Positions 16,268 to 27,015 of a stretch of DNA of 64,000 nucleotides are shown here, piece after piece. The stretch comes from Sphingomonas sp. S1-29. Its GTDB lineage: Bacteria > Pseudomonadota > Alphaproteobacteria > Sphingomonadales > Sphingomonadaceae. A program made the position numbers and the translations under genes. The stretch lies in assembly GCF_026167545.1 (NCBI RefSeq), contig NZ_CP110678.1:186001-250000 (forward strand), read 5' to 3'. The notes below the pieces were generated by a model. The model was not told the DNA's origin and made no database searches. It saw nothing but the letters and a program-made list of their open reading frames with translations. Each line of letters opens with the position of its first letter. Within the stretch, counting starts at the first letter, position 1.

Positions 16268-18031
16268 TCATTCTACCCAGGCGGCGTCGTCGATATGCAG
16301 CTCGGCGGCGGGCCTTGCGCCCCAGTCGTCGCGCTTGGCGCGGCCGGCCAGCCACAGCCGGCGATGCGGCGGGCAGCCGAGCAACGCGGCGCCGAGCGCG
16401 GTGTCGGCCTGGCGGAAGGCGACCGCCTTGAGGCTGCGACCGTCGTCGCCCGCGACGATTGCGCGAACATGGCCGTTGCCGACCCGATCGGCCTTGATCA
16501 CGCGCACCGGGCCGGCGGCGATTCGCGGGCTCGGCCAGCCCATGCCATAGGGGCCGCCGGCTTCGAGCGCGTCGACCAGACCGGGATGGATGCCGCCGGG
16601 CGCGAGCACGGCATCGACCAGCAAAGCGCGATCGGCGATCGAGCGGGTGACCGCGGCCGACAGCCGTTCGTCGAGGAAGGCGGAGAAGGCGTCGATATCG
16701 CCCTCGGCCACCGTCAGCCCGGCCGCCATCGCATGGCCACCGCCCGCCGCGAGCAGCCCGGCTTCCTTGGCTGCGAGCACCGCACCGCCGAGGTCGACGC
16801 CTGGGATCGAGCGGCCCGAACCCTTGCCGACGCCGTGTTCGTCGAGCGCGATGACGATCGCGGGGCGGCCGAGCGATTCCTTGAGCCGTCCGGCAACGAT
16901 GCCGATCACCCCGGCGTGCCAGCCGGGGGCGGCGACGACGATCACCGCGCGATTGGCCTGGCGTTCGGCGAGCAGTTCGGCGCCTTCCTGGACCGCCGCC
17001 TCGATCATCCGGCGTTCTTCGTTCAGCCGGTCGAGTTCCTCGGCGATCGCGCGCGCTTCGGCGGGGTCGCGGGTGGTGAGCAGGCGGACGCCCAGATCGG
17101 CACGGCCGACGCGCCCGCCGGCGTTGATCCGCGGCCCGAGCGCGAAGCCGAGATCGGTGCAGGTCGGGTCGCGCGTGAGCCGCGACGCTTCGATCAGCGC
17201 GGCAAGGCCGATGTTGCGGCGCTTGGCCATCACCTTGAGCCCTTGCGCGACGAAGGCGCGGTTGAGGCCGCGCAGCGCCGCGACGTCGGCGACGGTGCCG
17301 AGCGCGACGATGTCGAGCAGCTCAAGCAATTTGGGCTCGTCGCGCCCGGCGAAGAAGCCGCGCGCGCGCAAGGTGCGGATCAGCGCCGCGCCGAGCAGGA
17401 ATGCGACCCCCACCGCCGCCAGATGGCCGTGCGCCGCGCCTTCGTCCTCGTCCATCCGGTTGGGGTTCACCAGCGCGTGTGCGAAGGGCAAGGCGGTCGA
17501 GCATTTGTGATGATCGACCACGATCACCTCGACCCCGGCGTCGCGCGCCATGTCGAGCGCCTCGAACGCCTGCGCGCCGCAATCGACGGTGACGATCAGC
17601 GACGCGCCCTCGCGCGCCAGCCGCACCAACGCCGCGCCCGAGGGGCCATAGCCCTCCATCAGCCGATCGGGGATATAGGGCCGCGCCTCGATGCCCAGCT
17701 CGCGCAGCACCAGCACCATCAGCGCCGCCGAAGTGGCGCCATCGACATCGTAATCGCCGAAGATCGCGACCTGCTCGCCCGCCTGCACCGCATCGGCAAG
17801 GCGATCGGCGGCGCGGTCCATGTCGCGGAAGATCGAGGGATCGGGCATGAAGCCGCGGATCGACGGGTTGCGGTGCAGTTCGAGCGCCTCGCGCGGGCAG
17901 CCGCGCGACAGCAACAGCCCGGTCACCAGATCGTCGGGCACGAAGCCGCCGCCCAAAGTATCGCTGGCCAGCCCCCGCCAGCGCCAGGGTTGGCCGAGGA
18001 TCGAGGCGGTGACGTTACAGACCGGTGACAT
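16268..18031 (-). CDS. recJ: Single-stranded-DNA-specific exonuclease RecJ
   Basis: The 587-residue protein is a full-length RecJ, the 5'-3' ssDNA exonuclease of RecF-pathway recombination and mismatch repair. The DHH domain shows motif I FGDYDVDGAT (93-98 acids bind Mn2+), motif II TVDCGAQ, and motif III VVDHHKC. The DHHA1 domain carries GKGSGRSIPGVDLG and the GGGHAMAAG motif, and the C-terminal OB fold (RecJ_OB) follows. It stands alone between tRNA-Glu and a dioxygenase gene. Confidence 0.96.
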   Translation of the reverse strand: MSPVCNVTASILGQPWRWRGLASDTLGGGFVPDDLVTGLLLSRGCPREALELHRNPSIRGFMPDPSIFRDMDRAADRLADAVQAGEQVAIFGDYDVDGATSAALMVLVLRELGIEARPYIPDRLMEGYGPSGAALVRLAREGASLIVTVDCGAQAFEALDMARDAGVEVIVVDHHKCSTALPFAHALVNPNRMDEDEGAAHGHLAAVGVAFLLGAALIRTLRARGFFAGRDEPKLLELLDIVALGTVADVAALRGLNRAFVAQGLKVMAKRRNIGLAALIEASRLTRDPTCTDLGFALGPRINAGGRVGRADLGVRLLTTRDPAEARAIAEELDRLNEERRMIEAAVQEGAELLAERQANRAVIVVAAPGWHAGVIGIVAGRLKESLGRPAIVIALDEHGVGKGSGRSIPGVDLGGAVLAAKEAGLLAAGGGHAMAAGLTVAEGDIDAFSAFLDERLSAAVTRSIADRALLVDAVLAPGGIHPGLVDALEAGGPYGMGWPSPRIAAGPVRVIKADRVGNGHVRAIVAGDDGRSLKAVAFRQADTALGAALLGCPPHRRLWLAGRAKRDDWGARPAAELHIDDAAWVE

Positions 18032-18186
18032 GGAGCGCGGGGTACCAAGCGGCGGGGGAGGGGGCCAGCGGAAAGCGGGCTTGGCGGCGGGCTGGGAAGG
18101 TCTCGTTGCGGCGAGCTCCTTCGATACGGGCCTTCGCCTTCGCTCAGTCCCTACTCAGAACGAACGGCTGTGGCTGCATCGCCCGG

Positions 18187-18867
18187 TCAGCCCTGCAGCC
18201 AGGGCTGCTCGCGAAACCATTTGGTGAAGATGTACTTGGTGCCGCGCACCACCGCCATGCCCTCGTGGAGCGTATGTTCATTGGGGCTGCCGTCGGGGTT
18301 CATGTTGTTCCAGATCAGCAGCATGCGCTTGCGCGGCGGCACGCGGATGCCGGCCTGCGGGAACCAGGTCGCGCCGCCTTCCTCGACCTCGTTGAGATAG
18401 CACATCGCGGTCCAGGTGCGCTGGCCGCCCGCCTGCTGCATCTTGGGCCAATAATGCTCGCCCTCGTGGAAATAGTCATGGTGCGCGCGGAATTGCTGGC
18501 CGGGGGCGTAGCGCTGGCCCTGCATCGTCTCGCCATGTTCGGGCTGGATGCCGAGCAAGGCGGCGACGCGCTCGTCGATCGGTTGGATGATCGGCGAATA
18601 GCGATCCATGTCGCAGCTGTCGCTGGTGCGGAAATTGCGGTCCTCGGTGCGCGATAGCAAGGTCGAGGGGCGGCGGCCTTCGTCGATCATCGCGATCAGC
18701 GTCGCGCATTCGGCGTTGGTGAGGAAATCGCGGTGGAAATAGACCTGCGCCGCGTCGGTCGCGAGCCGCTTGATTGCGGGGTTCGCCTCGAGCGTCGCCG
18801 CGGTGGCGGATCCGATCGCCTGCCGGACCGCCGAGGGCGTGCCGGGCTTCTTCACTTGCGTTGCCAT
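18187..18867 (-). CDS. Prolyl 4-hydroxylase-like 2OG-Fe(II) oxygenase
   Basis: The 226-residue enzyme ends in a P4Hc double-stranded beta-helix. Fe(II) ligands are visible as H129-x-D131 in RAHHDYF and H201 in TLHEGMAVV, and K211 in RGTKYIFTKW should bind 2-oxoglutarate. The N-terminal TSDSCDM segment also matches prolyl hydroxylases. I start at ATG 18867; the frame stays open further but upstream sequence is the shadow of the RcnB-like gene. Bacterial members hydroxylate proteins (for example EF-Tu in Pseudomonas) or free amino acids; the target here is unknown. Confidence 0.88.
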   Translation of the reverse strand: MATQVKKPGTPSAVRQAIGSATAATLEANPAIKRLATDAAQVYFHRDFLTNAECATLIAMIDEGRRPSTLLSRTEDRNFRTSDSCDMDRYSPIIQPIDERVAALLGIQPEHGETMQGQRYAPGQQFRAHHDYFHEGEHYWPKMQQAGGQRTWTAMCYLNEVEEGGATWFPQAGIRVPPRKRMLLIWNNMNPDGSPNEHTLHEGMAVVRGTKYIFTKWFREQPWLQG

Positions 18868-18955
18868 GGCTCCCAAGTCGCCGCGCGGCGCTCGAAAAGC
18901 AAGGGGACCCGGTGCCGATGCACCGAGCCCCCCGCTCGCATTCCTCGGTGAAGGT

Positions 18956-19948
18956 TCACCAGAAGATGTCATATTCCATATCGACCACTTGGCCGGTCTC
19001 GAGATCGACCAGCAGCGCGTCGTTGTAATAGCGCACCCAGCGAAACGGTCCGTCGATCGGCGGCAGGCGGTACGACCAGGGATCGTTGATCCAATAATCC
19101 TGCGCGAACAGGATCGAGCCGATCGTCGCGCCGATGCCGAACCGCTGATAGCCGAAGCCATAGCCTTGCGGCGCGTAATAGCGAGGCAGGCGGAAGGCGT
19201 TGCGGTTGATCTGGCGATAACCGCGCCAGTCATAGCGATTGTCGTTGCGCCAGCCGCGGTTCCAGCCGCCGTTGTTGCCCAGGAAGCTGCGGTTGCCGTT
19301 CCAGTTATTGCCGCGCCAATTGTCGCCGGCCCAGCCATTGCCGCGGTTGTTGCCGAGGAACTGGCGCTGCTGGTTCAGCCGATTGTCGAACCGACCCTGA
19401 TCCTGCCGGAAGTCGCGCCGGTCATCGGCACGATCGCGGCGGAAATCCTGCCGGTCGTCGCGGCGGTCGGCGCGAAACTGGCGCTGGTTCACCGCGCCCG
19501 ATTGCAGCGCGTTGCGATCCTGGCGGCGTTCGTTGCGGAAATCGCCGCGATCATCGCGGCGTTCGGCGCGGAACGCCTGGCGCGGTGCGACCTGGCCCTG
19601 GGGGCGCAGTTCTGGGCGCATCGGCTGGCCGTTGACGGTGCGATTGGGGCGCACGACCTGGCGCTGTTCCTGGATCGCCTGCCGCTGGCGAACGAATTGC
19701 TCGCGCTGCTGGGGGTTCGCCAGCCGCTGCGCCTGGCGTTCTGCGCGAACCGCCTGGCGATCGCCGCCGCCCTGGCGCTGCGCGCGCGCCGGTGCGGCCG
19801 CTGCCTCGCGCTGCGGCTGCGCGCGCATCGCCTGCCGCTCGGCGCGCTGCTGCTGGCGTGCTTCGCGGCGAGTGCCGTCCTGCGCCATCGCGGTTGCCGG
19901 GATCAGCGCGGTCGCTGCGAGCAATGCACCCATCCACTTGTTCATCAT
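18956..19948 (-). CDS. RcnB-family periplasmic protein with long Arg/Gln/Asp-rich middle
   Basis: The 330-residue protein has a signal peptide (cleavage after TAMAQ, about residue 23), a very long low-complexity region rich in Arg, Gln and Asp (about 24-200), then an Asn/Gly/Trp-rich part with repeats of LGNN and NWRGNN, and a C-terminal RcnB domain ending LLVDLETGQVVDMEYDIFW. RcnB in E. coli is a small periplasmic protein that tunes Ni/Co efflux. This version is about three times longer; no rcnA is nearby. The low-complexity stretch produces open frames on other strands that I discount. Confidence 0.8.
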   Translation of the reverse strand: MMNKWMGALLAATALIPATAMAQDGTRREARQQQRAERQAMRAQPQREAAAAPARAQRQGGGDRQAVRAERQAQRLANPQQREQFVRQRQAIQEQRQVVRPNRTVNGQPMRPELRPQGQVAPRQAFRAERRDDRGDFRNERRQDRNALQSGAVNQRQFRADRRDDRQDFRRDRADDRRDFRQDQGRFDNRLNQQRQFLGNNRGNGWAGDNWRGNNWNGNRSFLGNNGGWNRGWRNDNRYDWRGYRQINRNAFRLPRYYAPQGYGFGYQRFGIGATIGSILFAQDYWINDPWSYRLPPIDGPFRWVRYYNDALLVDLETGQVVDMEYDIFW

Positions 19949-20049
19949 CACGCAATCCTCCGTCGGCGCGCGCCCAACCGGCTGGCTCGACAAGTTGCTT
20001 CTGCCATTCGGCGGATGAGCGGTGGCTGAATTGAGATGAAAGGAGTCTG

Positions 20050-20601
20050 TCAGCTTTGGGGCGGGGCGGGGGGCGCGAGCGCCGGCACCGCGCGCGCGGC
20101 GTCGACGGCATCGATGTCGGGCGAGGCCGGGGGCACCACATTTTCGTCGCCGCGCGCGATCCGCGCGGCGCGGCGCACCGCCTCGAGCAGCCTGGGGTAC
20201 ACCCCGCAGCGGCATAAATTGGTCATCGCGGCGCGGATATCGTCGTCGGACGGGTCGCGATTGGCGCGGATCAGCGCGGCGGCGGTCATCACCATGCCGG
20301 GGATGCAAAAGCCGCATTGCGAGAGGTTCGAGGCGAGGAACGCCTGTTGCACCGGATGCCCGCGATCGCGCGACAGCCCCTCGATCGTGGTGACGAAGGT
20401 GCCCTCGACCGCGGCGAGGGTGATGCGGCAGGATCGCACCGCCTGGCCATCGATATCGACGGTGCAGGCGCCGCATTCGCCGGTGCCACAGCCGAATTTG
20501 GTGCCGGTCAGGTTCGACGCGTCGCGCAAGGCGAACAGCAACGGCGTTGCCGGGTCGAGCCGATATTGCACGGGCTGGTTGTTGACGGTCAGGCGGGTCA
20601 T
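20050..20601 (-). CDS. (2Fe-2S)-binding subunit of a molybdenum hydroxylase, orphan
   Basis: A 183-residue small subunit like IorA/CoxS. The N-terminal plant-type ferredoxin cluster is bound by C38, C43, C46 and C58 (FGCGTGECGACTV), the helical domain cluster by C96, C99, C130 and C132 (QCGFCIPGM, CRCGVYPR). Such subunits pass electrons from a Mo-pterin large subunit, as in isoquinoline 1-oxidoreductase. No large subunit gene is adjacent on either side, so it must pair with a distant one or be a leftover. A Pro/Ala tail of about 35 residues is unusual but occurs in sphingomonads. Confidence 0.9.
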   Translation of the reverse strand: MTRLTVNNQPVQYRLDPATPLLFALRDASNLTGTKFGCGTGECGACTVDIDGQAVRSCRITLAAVEGTFVTTIEGLSRDRGHPVQQAFLASNLSQCGFCIPGMVMTAAALIRANRDPSDDDIRAAMTNLCRCGVYPRLLEAVRRAARIARGDENVVPPASPDIDAVDAARAVPALAPPAPPQS

Positions 20602-20701
20602 GGCGCTCGCGATACGCTTCCCGCTGCCGCCTGGGAACGAGGGTCTGGAAAAACCAGCTATGCCAGCGGCCGGAACATGGTGCCCCGGCCGCCGGATATG
20701 C

Positions 20702-20974
20702 TTACTTCAGATGCGCGCTCAGCAGCTTGTTCATCTCGAACATGCTCGCCTGCTTCTTGCCGAAGATCTTCTCGATCTTTTCATCGGCGAGGATTTCGCG
20801 CTTGTCGTTGGGATTCTGCAAGTCGTGCTTCTTGATGTATTCCCACATCTTGCTGACGACTTCGCTGCGCGGCAGATCCGCCTTGCCGACGATCTCGGCG
20901 AGTTCGGGCGACGGCGTCACCGGCTTGGCGAGGCCGCCCTTGGCAGCAGTCTTTGCAGTCGTTTCCTTGGCCAT
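20702..20974 (-). CDS. SWIB/MDM2-domain protein
   Basis: A 90-residue protein made of a short Lys/Thr/Ala-rich N-terminus and one SWIB domain (PSPELAEIVGKADLPRSEVV ... MWEYIKKHDLQNPNDKREI). I start at ATG 20974 (MAKETT); the frame continues to 21022. SWIB domains are known from eukaryotic SWI/SNF complexes, and free-standing bacterial versions are found in chlamydiae and several alphaproteobacteria. They are thought to bind DNA or chromatin-like proteins; no function is proven. Confidence 0.88.
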   Translation of the reverse strand: MAKETTAKTAAKGGLAKPVTPSPELAEIVGKADLPRSEVVSKMWEYIKKHDLQNPNDKREILADEKIEKIFGKKQASMFEMNKLLSAHLK

Positions 20975-21344
20975 ACGCCCCCCAGTACCGGCATCACGCA
21001 ACAGCGCGCCATGCTTCAACATTCAGTGTCTCCTAGCCTTACGGCCGAAGATCAAGCAACAAATAGCGTAGCGCGATCGCGCGTGGTTGCAAGAACATGG
21101 CGTGTGACGAAACAGCCACAGCGCAAATCTTGCGTCGAACCGTGTCCGGCGCGCCGCGGGGTGGGGGGCGGGCACCAATGGGCTTTGGGCTAGGTCACGC
21201 CATATGTGCTTGTATCGCCGATCGACGATGCCACTTCTCGCGCCAGACGGAAGCGTAATGGCCGGCGCGACGGGCGCAGGCAATGTTGCCGGGTCGCCGG
21301 GTCGCCGGGTTGCTGGTGCGGTGCGGCCGGGCTTATGGGGAGGG
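20975..21344. other. Gene-free 370 bp between SWIB gene and folE
   Basis: This spacer separates divergent genes and should hold both promoters. I see no palindrome, RNA gene or coding frame that I would defend; an open frame running into folE from 21204 lacks a ribosome site. Confidence 0.4.
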
Positions 21345-21971
21345 ATGATGACTATCGAAGACGAAGCCACCAAGGGCAATGGCGACCTGGTTGCTTCCCC
21401 GCCCAAGCTGGATGTGCCCGAGGACGTGGCCGAGGCGATCCGCACGCTGATCCGCTGGACCGGCGACGATCCCACGCGCGAAGGGCTGCGCGACACCCCC
21501 AAGCGCGTCGCGCGCGCGTGGAAGGAATATTGCAGCGGCTATGGCGATGATCCGGGGCATCATCTGTCGCGGATTTTTGAGGAAGTCGGCGGCTATGACG
21601 AGATCGTGCTGCTGCGCGACGTGCCGTTCCAGTCGCATTGCGAGCATCACATGGCGCCGATCATCGGCAAGGCGCACATCGCCTATCTGCCGCAAAACCA
21701 TGTCGTGGGCATTTCCAAGCTCGCGCGCGTGCTCCACGCCTTTGCGCGGCGGCTGCAGGTGCAGGAGCGGCTGACCGCCGAGGTGGCCGATTGCATCTGG
21801 ACGCACCTCAAGCCGCGCGGCGTCGCGGTGGTGATCGAGGCGAGCCACGCGTGCATGACCGCGCGCGGGGTGCGGACGCCGGGGGTGTCGATGGTCACCA
21901 GCCGGATGATGGGGGTGTTCCGCGACGACGAACGCAGCCGCAAGGAAGTGTTGTCGCTGATGGGAATGTGA
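21345..21971 (+). CDS. folE: GTP cyclohydrolase I
   Basis: The 208-residue enzyme makes 7,8-dihydroneopterin triphosphate from GTP, the first step of folate synthesis. Visible are the zinc and catalytic segment [20 protein letters not shown], the [20 protein letters not shown] helix and [13 protein letters not shown] with the second zinc Cys. The start ATG at 21345 (or the adjacent 21348) follows GGGGAGGG. It stands alone; a repeat-containing spacer separates it from the convergent leuA. Confidence 0.97.
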   Translation: MMTIEDEATKGNGDLVASPPKLDVPEDVAEAIRTLIRWTGDDPTREGLRDTPKRVARAWKEYCSGYGDDPGHHLSRIFEEVGGYDEIVLLRDVPFQSHCEHHMAPIIGKAHIAYLPQNHVVGISKLARVLHAFARRLQVQERLTAEVADCIWTHLKPRGVAVVIEASHACMTARGVRTPGVSMVTSRMMGVFRDDERSRKEVLSLMGM

Positions 21972-21979
21972 TGGTTTTG

Positions 21980-22123
21980 CCCTCTCCCGCTTGCGGAGGG
22001 GCAACGCAGACTTGGTCGCGCACTTGCGCGGCCTGGTCGTAGTCGGTGAGGGTTGTTCTTCCTCGCGATCGGTTGAAGAAGTAGAAGGCCCTCACCCAAC
22101 CCTCTCCCGCAGGCGGGAGAGGG
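21980..22123. repeat. Intergenic palindromic repeats (CCTCTCCCGC family)
   Basis: Two units lie between folE and leuA: CCCTCTCCCGCTTGCGGAGGG at the left and, at the right, CCCTCTCCCGC (22100-22110) pairing with GCGGGAGAGGG (22113-22123). Related units occur at 25247-25339, 27016-27128 and 62487-62586. Here, between two convergent genes, they could also help terminate transcription. Confidence 0.7.
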
Positions 22124-22142
22124 CTTCAGAGAAGAAGATGGG

Positions 22143-23816
22143 TTACGCCTTGCCGCGGGCCGCGTTCGCTGCCGACAGCACCGCGCGCACGCTCGCGGTG
22201 GCGACGTCCTCGTCGATGCCTACCCCCCACAAGGTCCGCCCATCGGCGTCGACGCATTCGACATAGGCCGCCGCGCGCGCGTCGGATCCGTGGCCGATCG
22301 CGTGTTCGCTATAGTCGGCGACGTCGAGCGTGATCCCGCAGCCGTCGCGCAGCGCCGCCAGCACGCTCGAGATCAAGCCATTGCCGCGCCCGCTCACCGA
22401 TCGGGTCACGCCGCCGATCCCGACATGGCCCGCGAAGATCCGGTCGCCATTGGGGGCGCGGGTTTCCTCATAGGCTTCGAGCGTGAAATATTGCGCGGGG
22501 TCGAGGCGATATACCCGGTTGAAGGTGTGCCAGATGTCGCCGGCGTTGAGCTCGCGGCTGGTTTCGTCGGCCATCGCCTGGACGTGGCGGCTGAAATCGG
22601 CCTGGAGCCGCTTGGGCAGCTTGAGCCCCTTGTCCTGTTCGAGCACCCAGGCGACGCCGCCCTTGCCGCTCTGCGAATTCACCCGGATGACGGCTTCGTA
22701 GCTGCGGCCCAGATCGGCGGGGTCGATCGGCAGATAGGGGACCTCCCAGATCTCGTCGTTGCGCGCTTCCTGCGCGGCGAAGCCCTTCTTGATCGCGTCC
22801 TGGTGGCTGCCCGAAAAGGCGGTGAACACCAGTTCGCCGGCATAAGGGTGGCGCGGATGCACCGGCAGCGCGTTGCAATATTCGACGGTGCCGATCACCC
22901 GGTCGATATCCGAAAAGTCGAGCCTGGGGTCGATCCCTTGCGTGTACATATTTAGTGCCAGCGTGACGAGGTCGACATTGCCGGTGCGCTCGCCATTGCC
23001 GAACAGGCAGCCCTCGATCCGGTCGGCGCCCGCCATCAGCCCGAGCTCGGCCGCGGCGACGCCGGTGCCGCGGTCGTTATGCGGGTGCAGGCTGATGACC
23101 ACGCTGTCGCGGTTGGGCACGTTGCGGCAGAAATATTCGATCTGGTCGGCATAGATATTGGGGCTCGACGCCTCGACCGTCGCGGGCAGGTTGAGGATCA
23201 GCGGGTGATCGGGGGTGGGGCGCAGCACCTCCATCACCGCGGTGCATACCTCGAGCGAGAAATCGAGCTCGGCGGTCGAGAAGGTCTCGGGGCTATATTC
23301 GAAATGCCAGTCGGTGGCGGGGCGCTTGGCGGCCTCGTCGCGCAGGATCTTGGCGCCGGTCACCGCAATGTCGCGCACTTCGTCGCGGCCCATACCGAAC
23401 ACGATCCGCCGCCATGCCGGTGACACCGCGTTGTAGAGATGGACGATGGCGCGGTGCGCGCCCTCGAGGCTTTCGAAGCTCTTCTCGATCAGGTCGCGGC
23501 GCGATTGCGTCAGCACCTGCACCGTCACGTCGTCGGGCACGCGGCCCGAGCGCACCAGTCCCGAGATGAAGTCGAACTCGGTCGCGCCGGCGCTCGGGAA
23601 GCCGACCTCGATCTCCTTCAGGCCTACCGACACCAGCAGGTCGAAGAAGCGGTTCTTCTTTTCGGCATCCATCGGATCGATGAGCGCCTGGTTGCCGTCG
23701 CGCATGTCGGTCGACAGCCAGCGCGGCGGCTGGGTGATGCTGCGCGACGGCCATTGCCGGTCGGGCAGGTCGATGGCGGGGAAGGGGCGGTATTTGGTCG
23801 ATGGATCGCGCAGCAT
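22143..23816 (-). CDS. leuA: 2-isopropylmalate synthase
   Basis: The 557-residue enzyme joins acetyl-CoA and 2-ketoisovalerate, the committed step of leucine synthesis. The catalytic TIM barrel has [16 protein letters not shown] (metal-binding Asp), the HxH metal site in [12 protein letters not shown], and the Gly-rich [15 protein letters not shown]. The C-terminal LeuA regulatory domain (about 440-557) should mediate leucine feedback inhibition. This is the longer LeuA type that acts outside a leu operon. The leader contains an inverted repeat that might regulate it. Confidence 0.96.
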   Translation of the reverse strand: MLRDPSTKYRPFPAIDLPDRQWPSRSITQPPRWLSTDMRDGNQALIDPMDAEKKNRFFDLLVSVGLKEIEVGFPSAGATEFDFISGLVRSGRVPDDVTVQVLTQSRRDLIEKSFESLEGAHRAIVHLYNAVSPAWRRIVFGMGRDEVRDIAVTGAKILRDEAAKRPATDWHFEYSPETFSTAELDFSLEVCTAVMEVLRPTPDHPLILNLPATVEASSPNIYADQIEYFCRNVPNRDSVVISLHPHNDRGTGVAAAELGLMAGADRIEGCLFGNGERTGNVDLVTLALNMYTQGIDPRLDFSDIDRVIGTVEYCNALPVHPRHPYAGELVFTAFSGSHQDAIKKGFAAQEARNDEIWEVPYLPIDPADLGRSYEAVIRVNSQSGKGGVAWVLEQDKGLKLPKRLQADFSRHVQAMADETSRELNAGDIWHTFNRVYRLDPAQYFTLEAYEETRAPNGDRIFAGHVGIGGVTRSVSGRGNGLISSVLAALRDGCGITLDVADYSEHAIGHGSDARAAAYVECVDADGRTLWGVGIDEDVATASVRAVLSAANAARGKA

Positions 23817-23889
23817 CGCTGGCCTTTCTGAACGCTCATGCTCGGGGCTTCGCGAGCGCCCGGCGGGAAGGTCGATGGTTCGAAAGTCA

Positions 23890-23931
23890 CCCTTAAGGGG
23901 CGCGCAGGATCGTCGCGTCGCGCCTTAAGGG
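23890..23931. promoter_or_regulatory. Inverted repeat in the leuA leader
   Basis: CCCTTAAGGGGCGCG (23890-23904) and CGCGCCTTAAGGG (23919-23931) form an imperfect hairpin with a two-base bulge; each arm also contains CCTTAAGG, itself a palindrome. It lies 74-115 bp upstream of leuA. It could be an operator or part of a leader hairpin; I see no leucine-rich leader peptide. Confidence 0.35.
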
Positions 23932-24037
23932 CGCGTAAGTCGAAGCGATGCGATCGGTGCCCGGGTCATGACGACCGCTATGCCCCGCCGGCGCGGCTGC
24001 GTCCAGCGGGTTTGCGAACGATCGCTGAGGCTTTTCG

Positions 24038-24052
24038 TTAACCCATTCTAAG
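24038..24052. promoter_or_regulatory. Possible CtrA-like box upstream of the BLUF gene
   Basis: TTAA-N7-TAAG, close to the CtrA consensus TTAA-N7-TTAA, 38 bp upstream of the BLUF start. One base off, so only suggestive. Confidence 0.25.
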
Positions 24053-24089
24053 CTAACCCTTTGCCGTCAACCCGCCGGGGCGAATTCAA

Positions 24090-24488
24090 ATGCTACAGCT
24101 TGTCTATATCAGCAGCGCGCGCGGCACCGATCCGGCGGCGGCGCTCCGTGACATCCTGCTGGCGTCGCAGCGCAACAACGCGCGCGACGGCATTACCGGG
24201 CTGCTCTATTCGGACGGGCTTCGGTTCCTGCAGGCGATCGAGGGGCCGGCCGATTGCGTCGAGGCGGCGTTCGAGCGCATCAAGGCCGATCCCCGGCATT
24301 GGGCGATTGTGGTCCTATCGCGGCGCGAGATCGAGGCGCGCGAGTTCGGTGATTGGGAGATGGCGCACCGATCGACCGGCGCCGATGCGAACAGCTTCGT
24401 CCGGCGGGTGCAGCTGCTGACGCAGCACGCTTCGCCCAATGTCCGCGCGACCTTCGAAAGCTTCGTCGAGCTTCGCCGCGTCGCCTGA
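24090..24488 (+). CDS. BLUF-domain blue-light photoreceptor
   Basis: The 132-residue protein is a stand-alone BLUF (blue light using FAD) domain. The photocycle residues are in place: Tyr6 in LVYISSA, Asn29/30 in SQRNNARDGITGLLY, Gln48 in FLQAIEG, and Trp89/Met91 in DWEMAH. A short helical cap of about 30 residues follows, and no output domain is fused. Short BLUF proteins such as PixD or BlrB signal through protein partners. The neighbours (leuA, YceI) give no hint of the partner. Confidence 0.93.
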   Translation: MLQLVYISSARGTDPAAALRDILLASQRNNARDGITGLLYSDGLRFLQAIEGPADCVEAAFERIKADPRHWAIVVLSRREIEAREFGDWEMAHRSTGADANSFVRRVQLLTQHASPNVRATFESFVELRRVA

Positions 24489-24508
24489 GCGGCGACGCGG
24501 CGACGGCA

Positions 24509-25135
24509 TCAGTTCTTTTCGAACGCGATCGTGATGTCGAGTTCGACTTCGTCGGATACGACGGGCAGCGCGCCCATGATGCCGAAGTCGCTGCGCTTGA
24601 TCGTGGTGTCGCCCTCGAAACCGACGGTCAGCTTCTTGTTCATCGGGTTCGCGCCCGCACCGACGAATTCGGCGTCGATCGTCACCGGCTTGGTGATGCC
24701 GTTGAGCGTCAGATTGCCCATGATCTGCGCCTCGTTGCCCTTGGCCATCACCGAGGTCGAGACGAAGCGCGCGTCGGTTGCGCCGGGGCCGAAGAAGTCG
24801 GGCTTGCCGCCGTCCTTGCCCGCACGCGTCAGATGCGCGGTCAGGCCGGCGCTGGCGGTCACGACCTTCGACACCGGGATGGTGACGTCGACCTTGGCGG
24901 CCGAAAGGTTCTTGGGGTCGATCGTCAGCGTGCCCGCGACGTCACCGAAGATCCCGAAATACGGATTGAAGCCGAAATGGTCGACTTCCCAGCCGATCAG
25001 CGAATGGCCGGCATCGGCGGTGTAGGTGCCCGCGGTGACGCGGCTGGCGTCCTGCTGGCCGGGCAGGCCGGGGGTCGACTGGGCGAGCAGCGGGGTCGCG
25101 GCAAGCAAGGCGAGGACGGTCAGGCTGGTGCGCAT
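24509..25135 (-). CDS. YceI-family periplasmic protein
   Basis: A 208-residue protein with a signal peptide (LTVLALLAATPLLAQ, about 1-20) and one YceI/lipocalin-like barrel: DAGHSLIGWEVDHFGFNPYF, LTLNGITKPVTID and a terminal VELDITIAFEKN. Family members bind polyprenoids such as ubiquinone in the periplasm and are linked to stress. I start at ATG 25135, where the signal peptide begins; the upstream in-frame extension would disrupt it. It is convergent with the BLUF gene. Confidence 0.9.
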   Translation of the reverse strand: MRTSLTVLALLAATPLLAQSTPGLPGQQDASRVTAGTYTADAGHSLIGWEVDHFGFNPYFGIFGDVAGTLTIDPKNLSAAKVDVTIPVSKVVTASAGLTAHLTRAGKDGGKPDFFGPGATDARFVSTSVMAKGNEAQIMGNLTLNGITKPVTIDAEFVGAGANPMNKKLTVGFEGDTTIKRSDFGIMGALPVVSDEVELDITIAFEKN

Positions 25136-25246
25136 GATAGGGGTTCCCTGTTCGTTGATGGCGAACGGGAAGGTCGGGTTTGCGCGCGGCGGAGTCAAAC
25201 GCCGGGTTGCGAACGCAGCGTTTCCGGGTTGGTGCTCAAGTGCGGA

Positions 25247-25339
25247 CAGGCCCTCACCCTTCCGCGGCTACGCCGCTCCCTCCCTCTCCCGCAGGCGGGA
25301 GAGGGAAGAGGCGCGCAGCGCCGATAGGGTGAGGGCCTG
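25247..25339. repeat. Large palindromic repeat between yceI-like gene and ilvC
   Basis: A 14-bp perfect outer inverted repeat, CAGGCCCTCACCCT (25247-25260) with AGGGTGAGGGCCTG (25326-25339), encloses an inner CCCTCTCCCGC/GCGGGAGAGGG hairpin. It is a composite REP/BIME-like element of the same family as 22100-22123. It begins 11 bp after the ilvC stop and may end the ilv transcript. Confidence 0.75.
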
Positions 25340-25350
25340 TATTTACCCGG

Positions 25351-27008
<1,658 letters not shown>

Positions 27009-27015
27009 TTTAAAT

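Noticed and set aside
16229..18028. A 599-codon plus-strand frame across recJ
   Set aside because: Antisense shadow of recJ, low-complexity Ala/Arg/Asp content and no ribosome site.
18868..19338. Upstream extension of the prolyl hydroxylase-like frame
   Set aside because: It overlaps the RcnB-like gene in another frame and encodes Thr/Ala/Gly low complexity; ATG 18867 gives normal length.
18770..20029. Plus-strand frame of 419 codons with many hydrophobic residues opposite the RcnB-like gene
   Set aside because: Its hydrophobic look comes from the complement of Arg/Gln/Asp codons; the minus-strand gene has a signal peptide and an RcnB domain.
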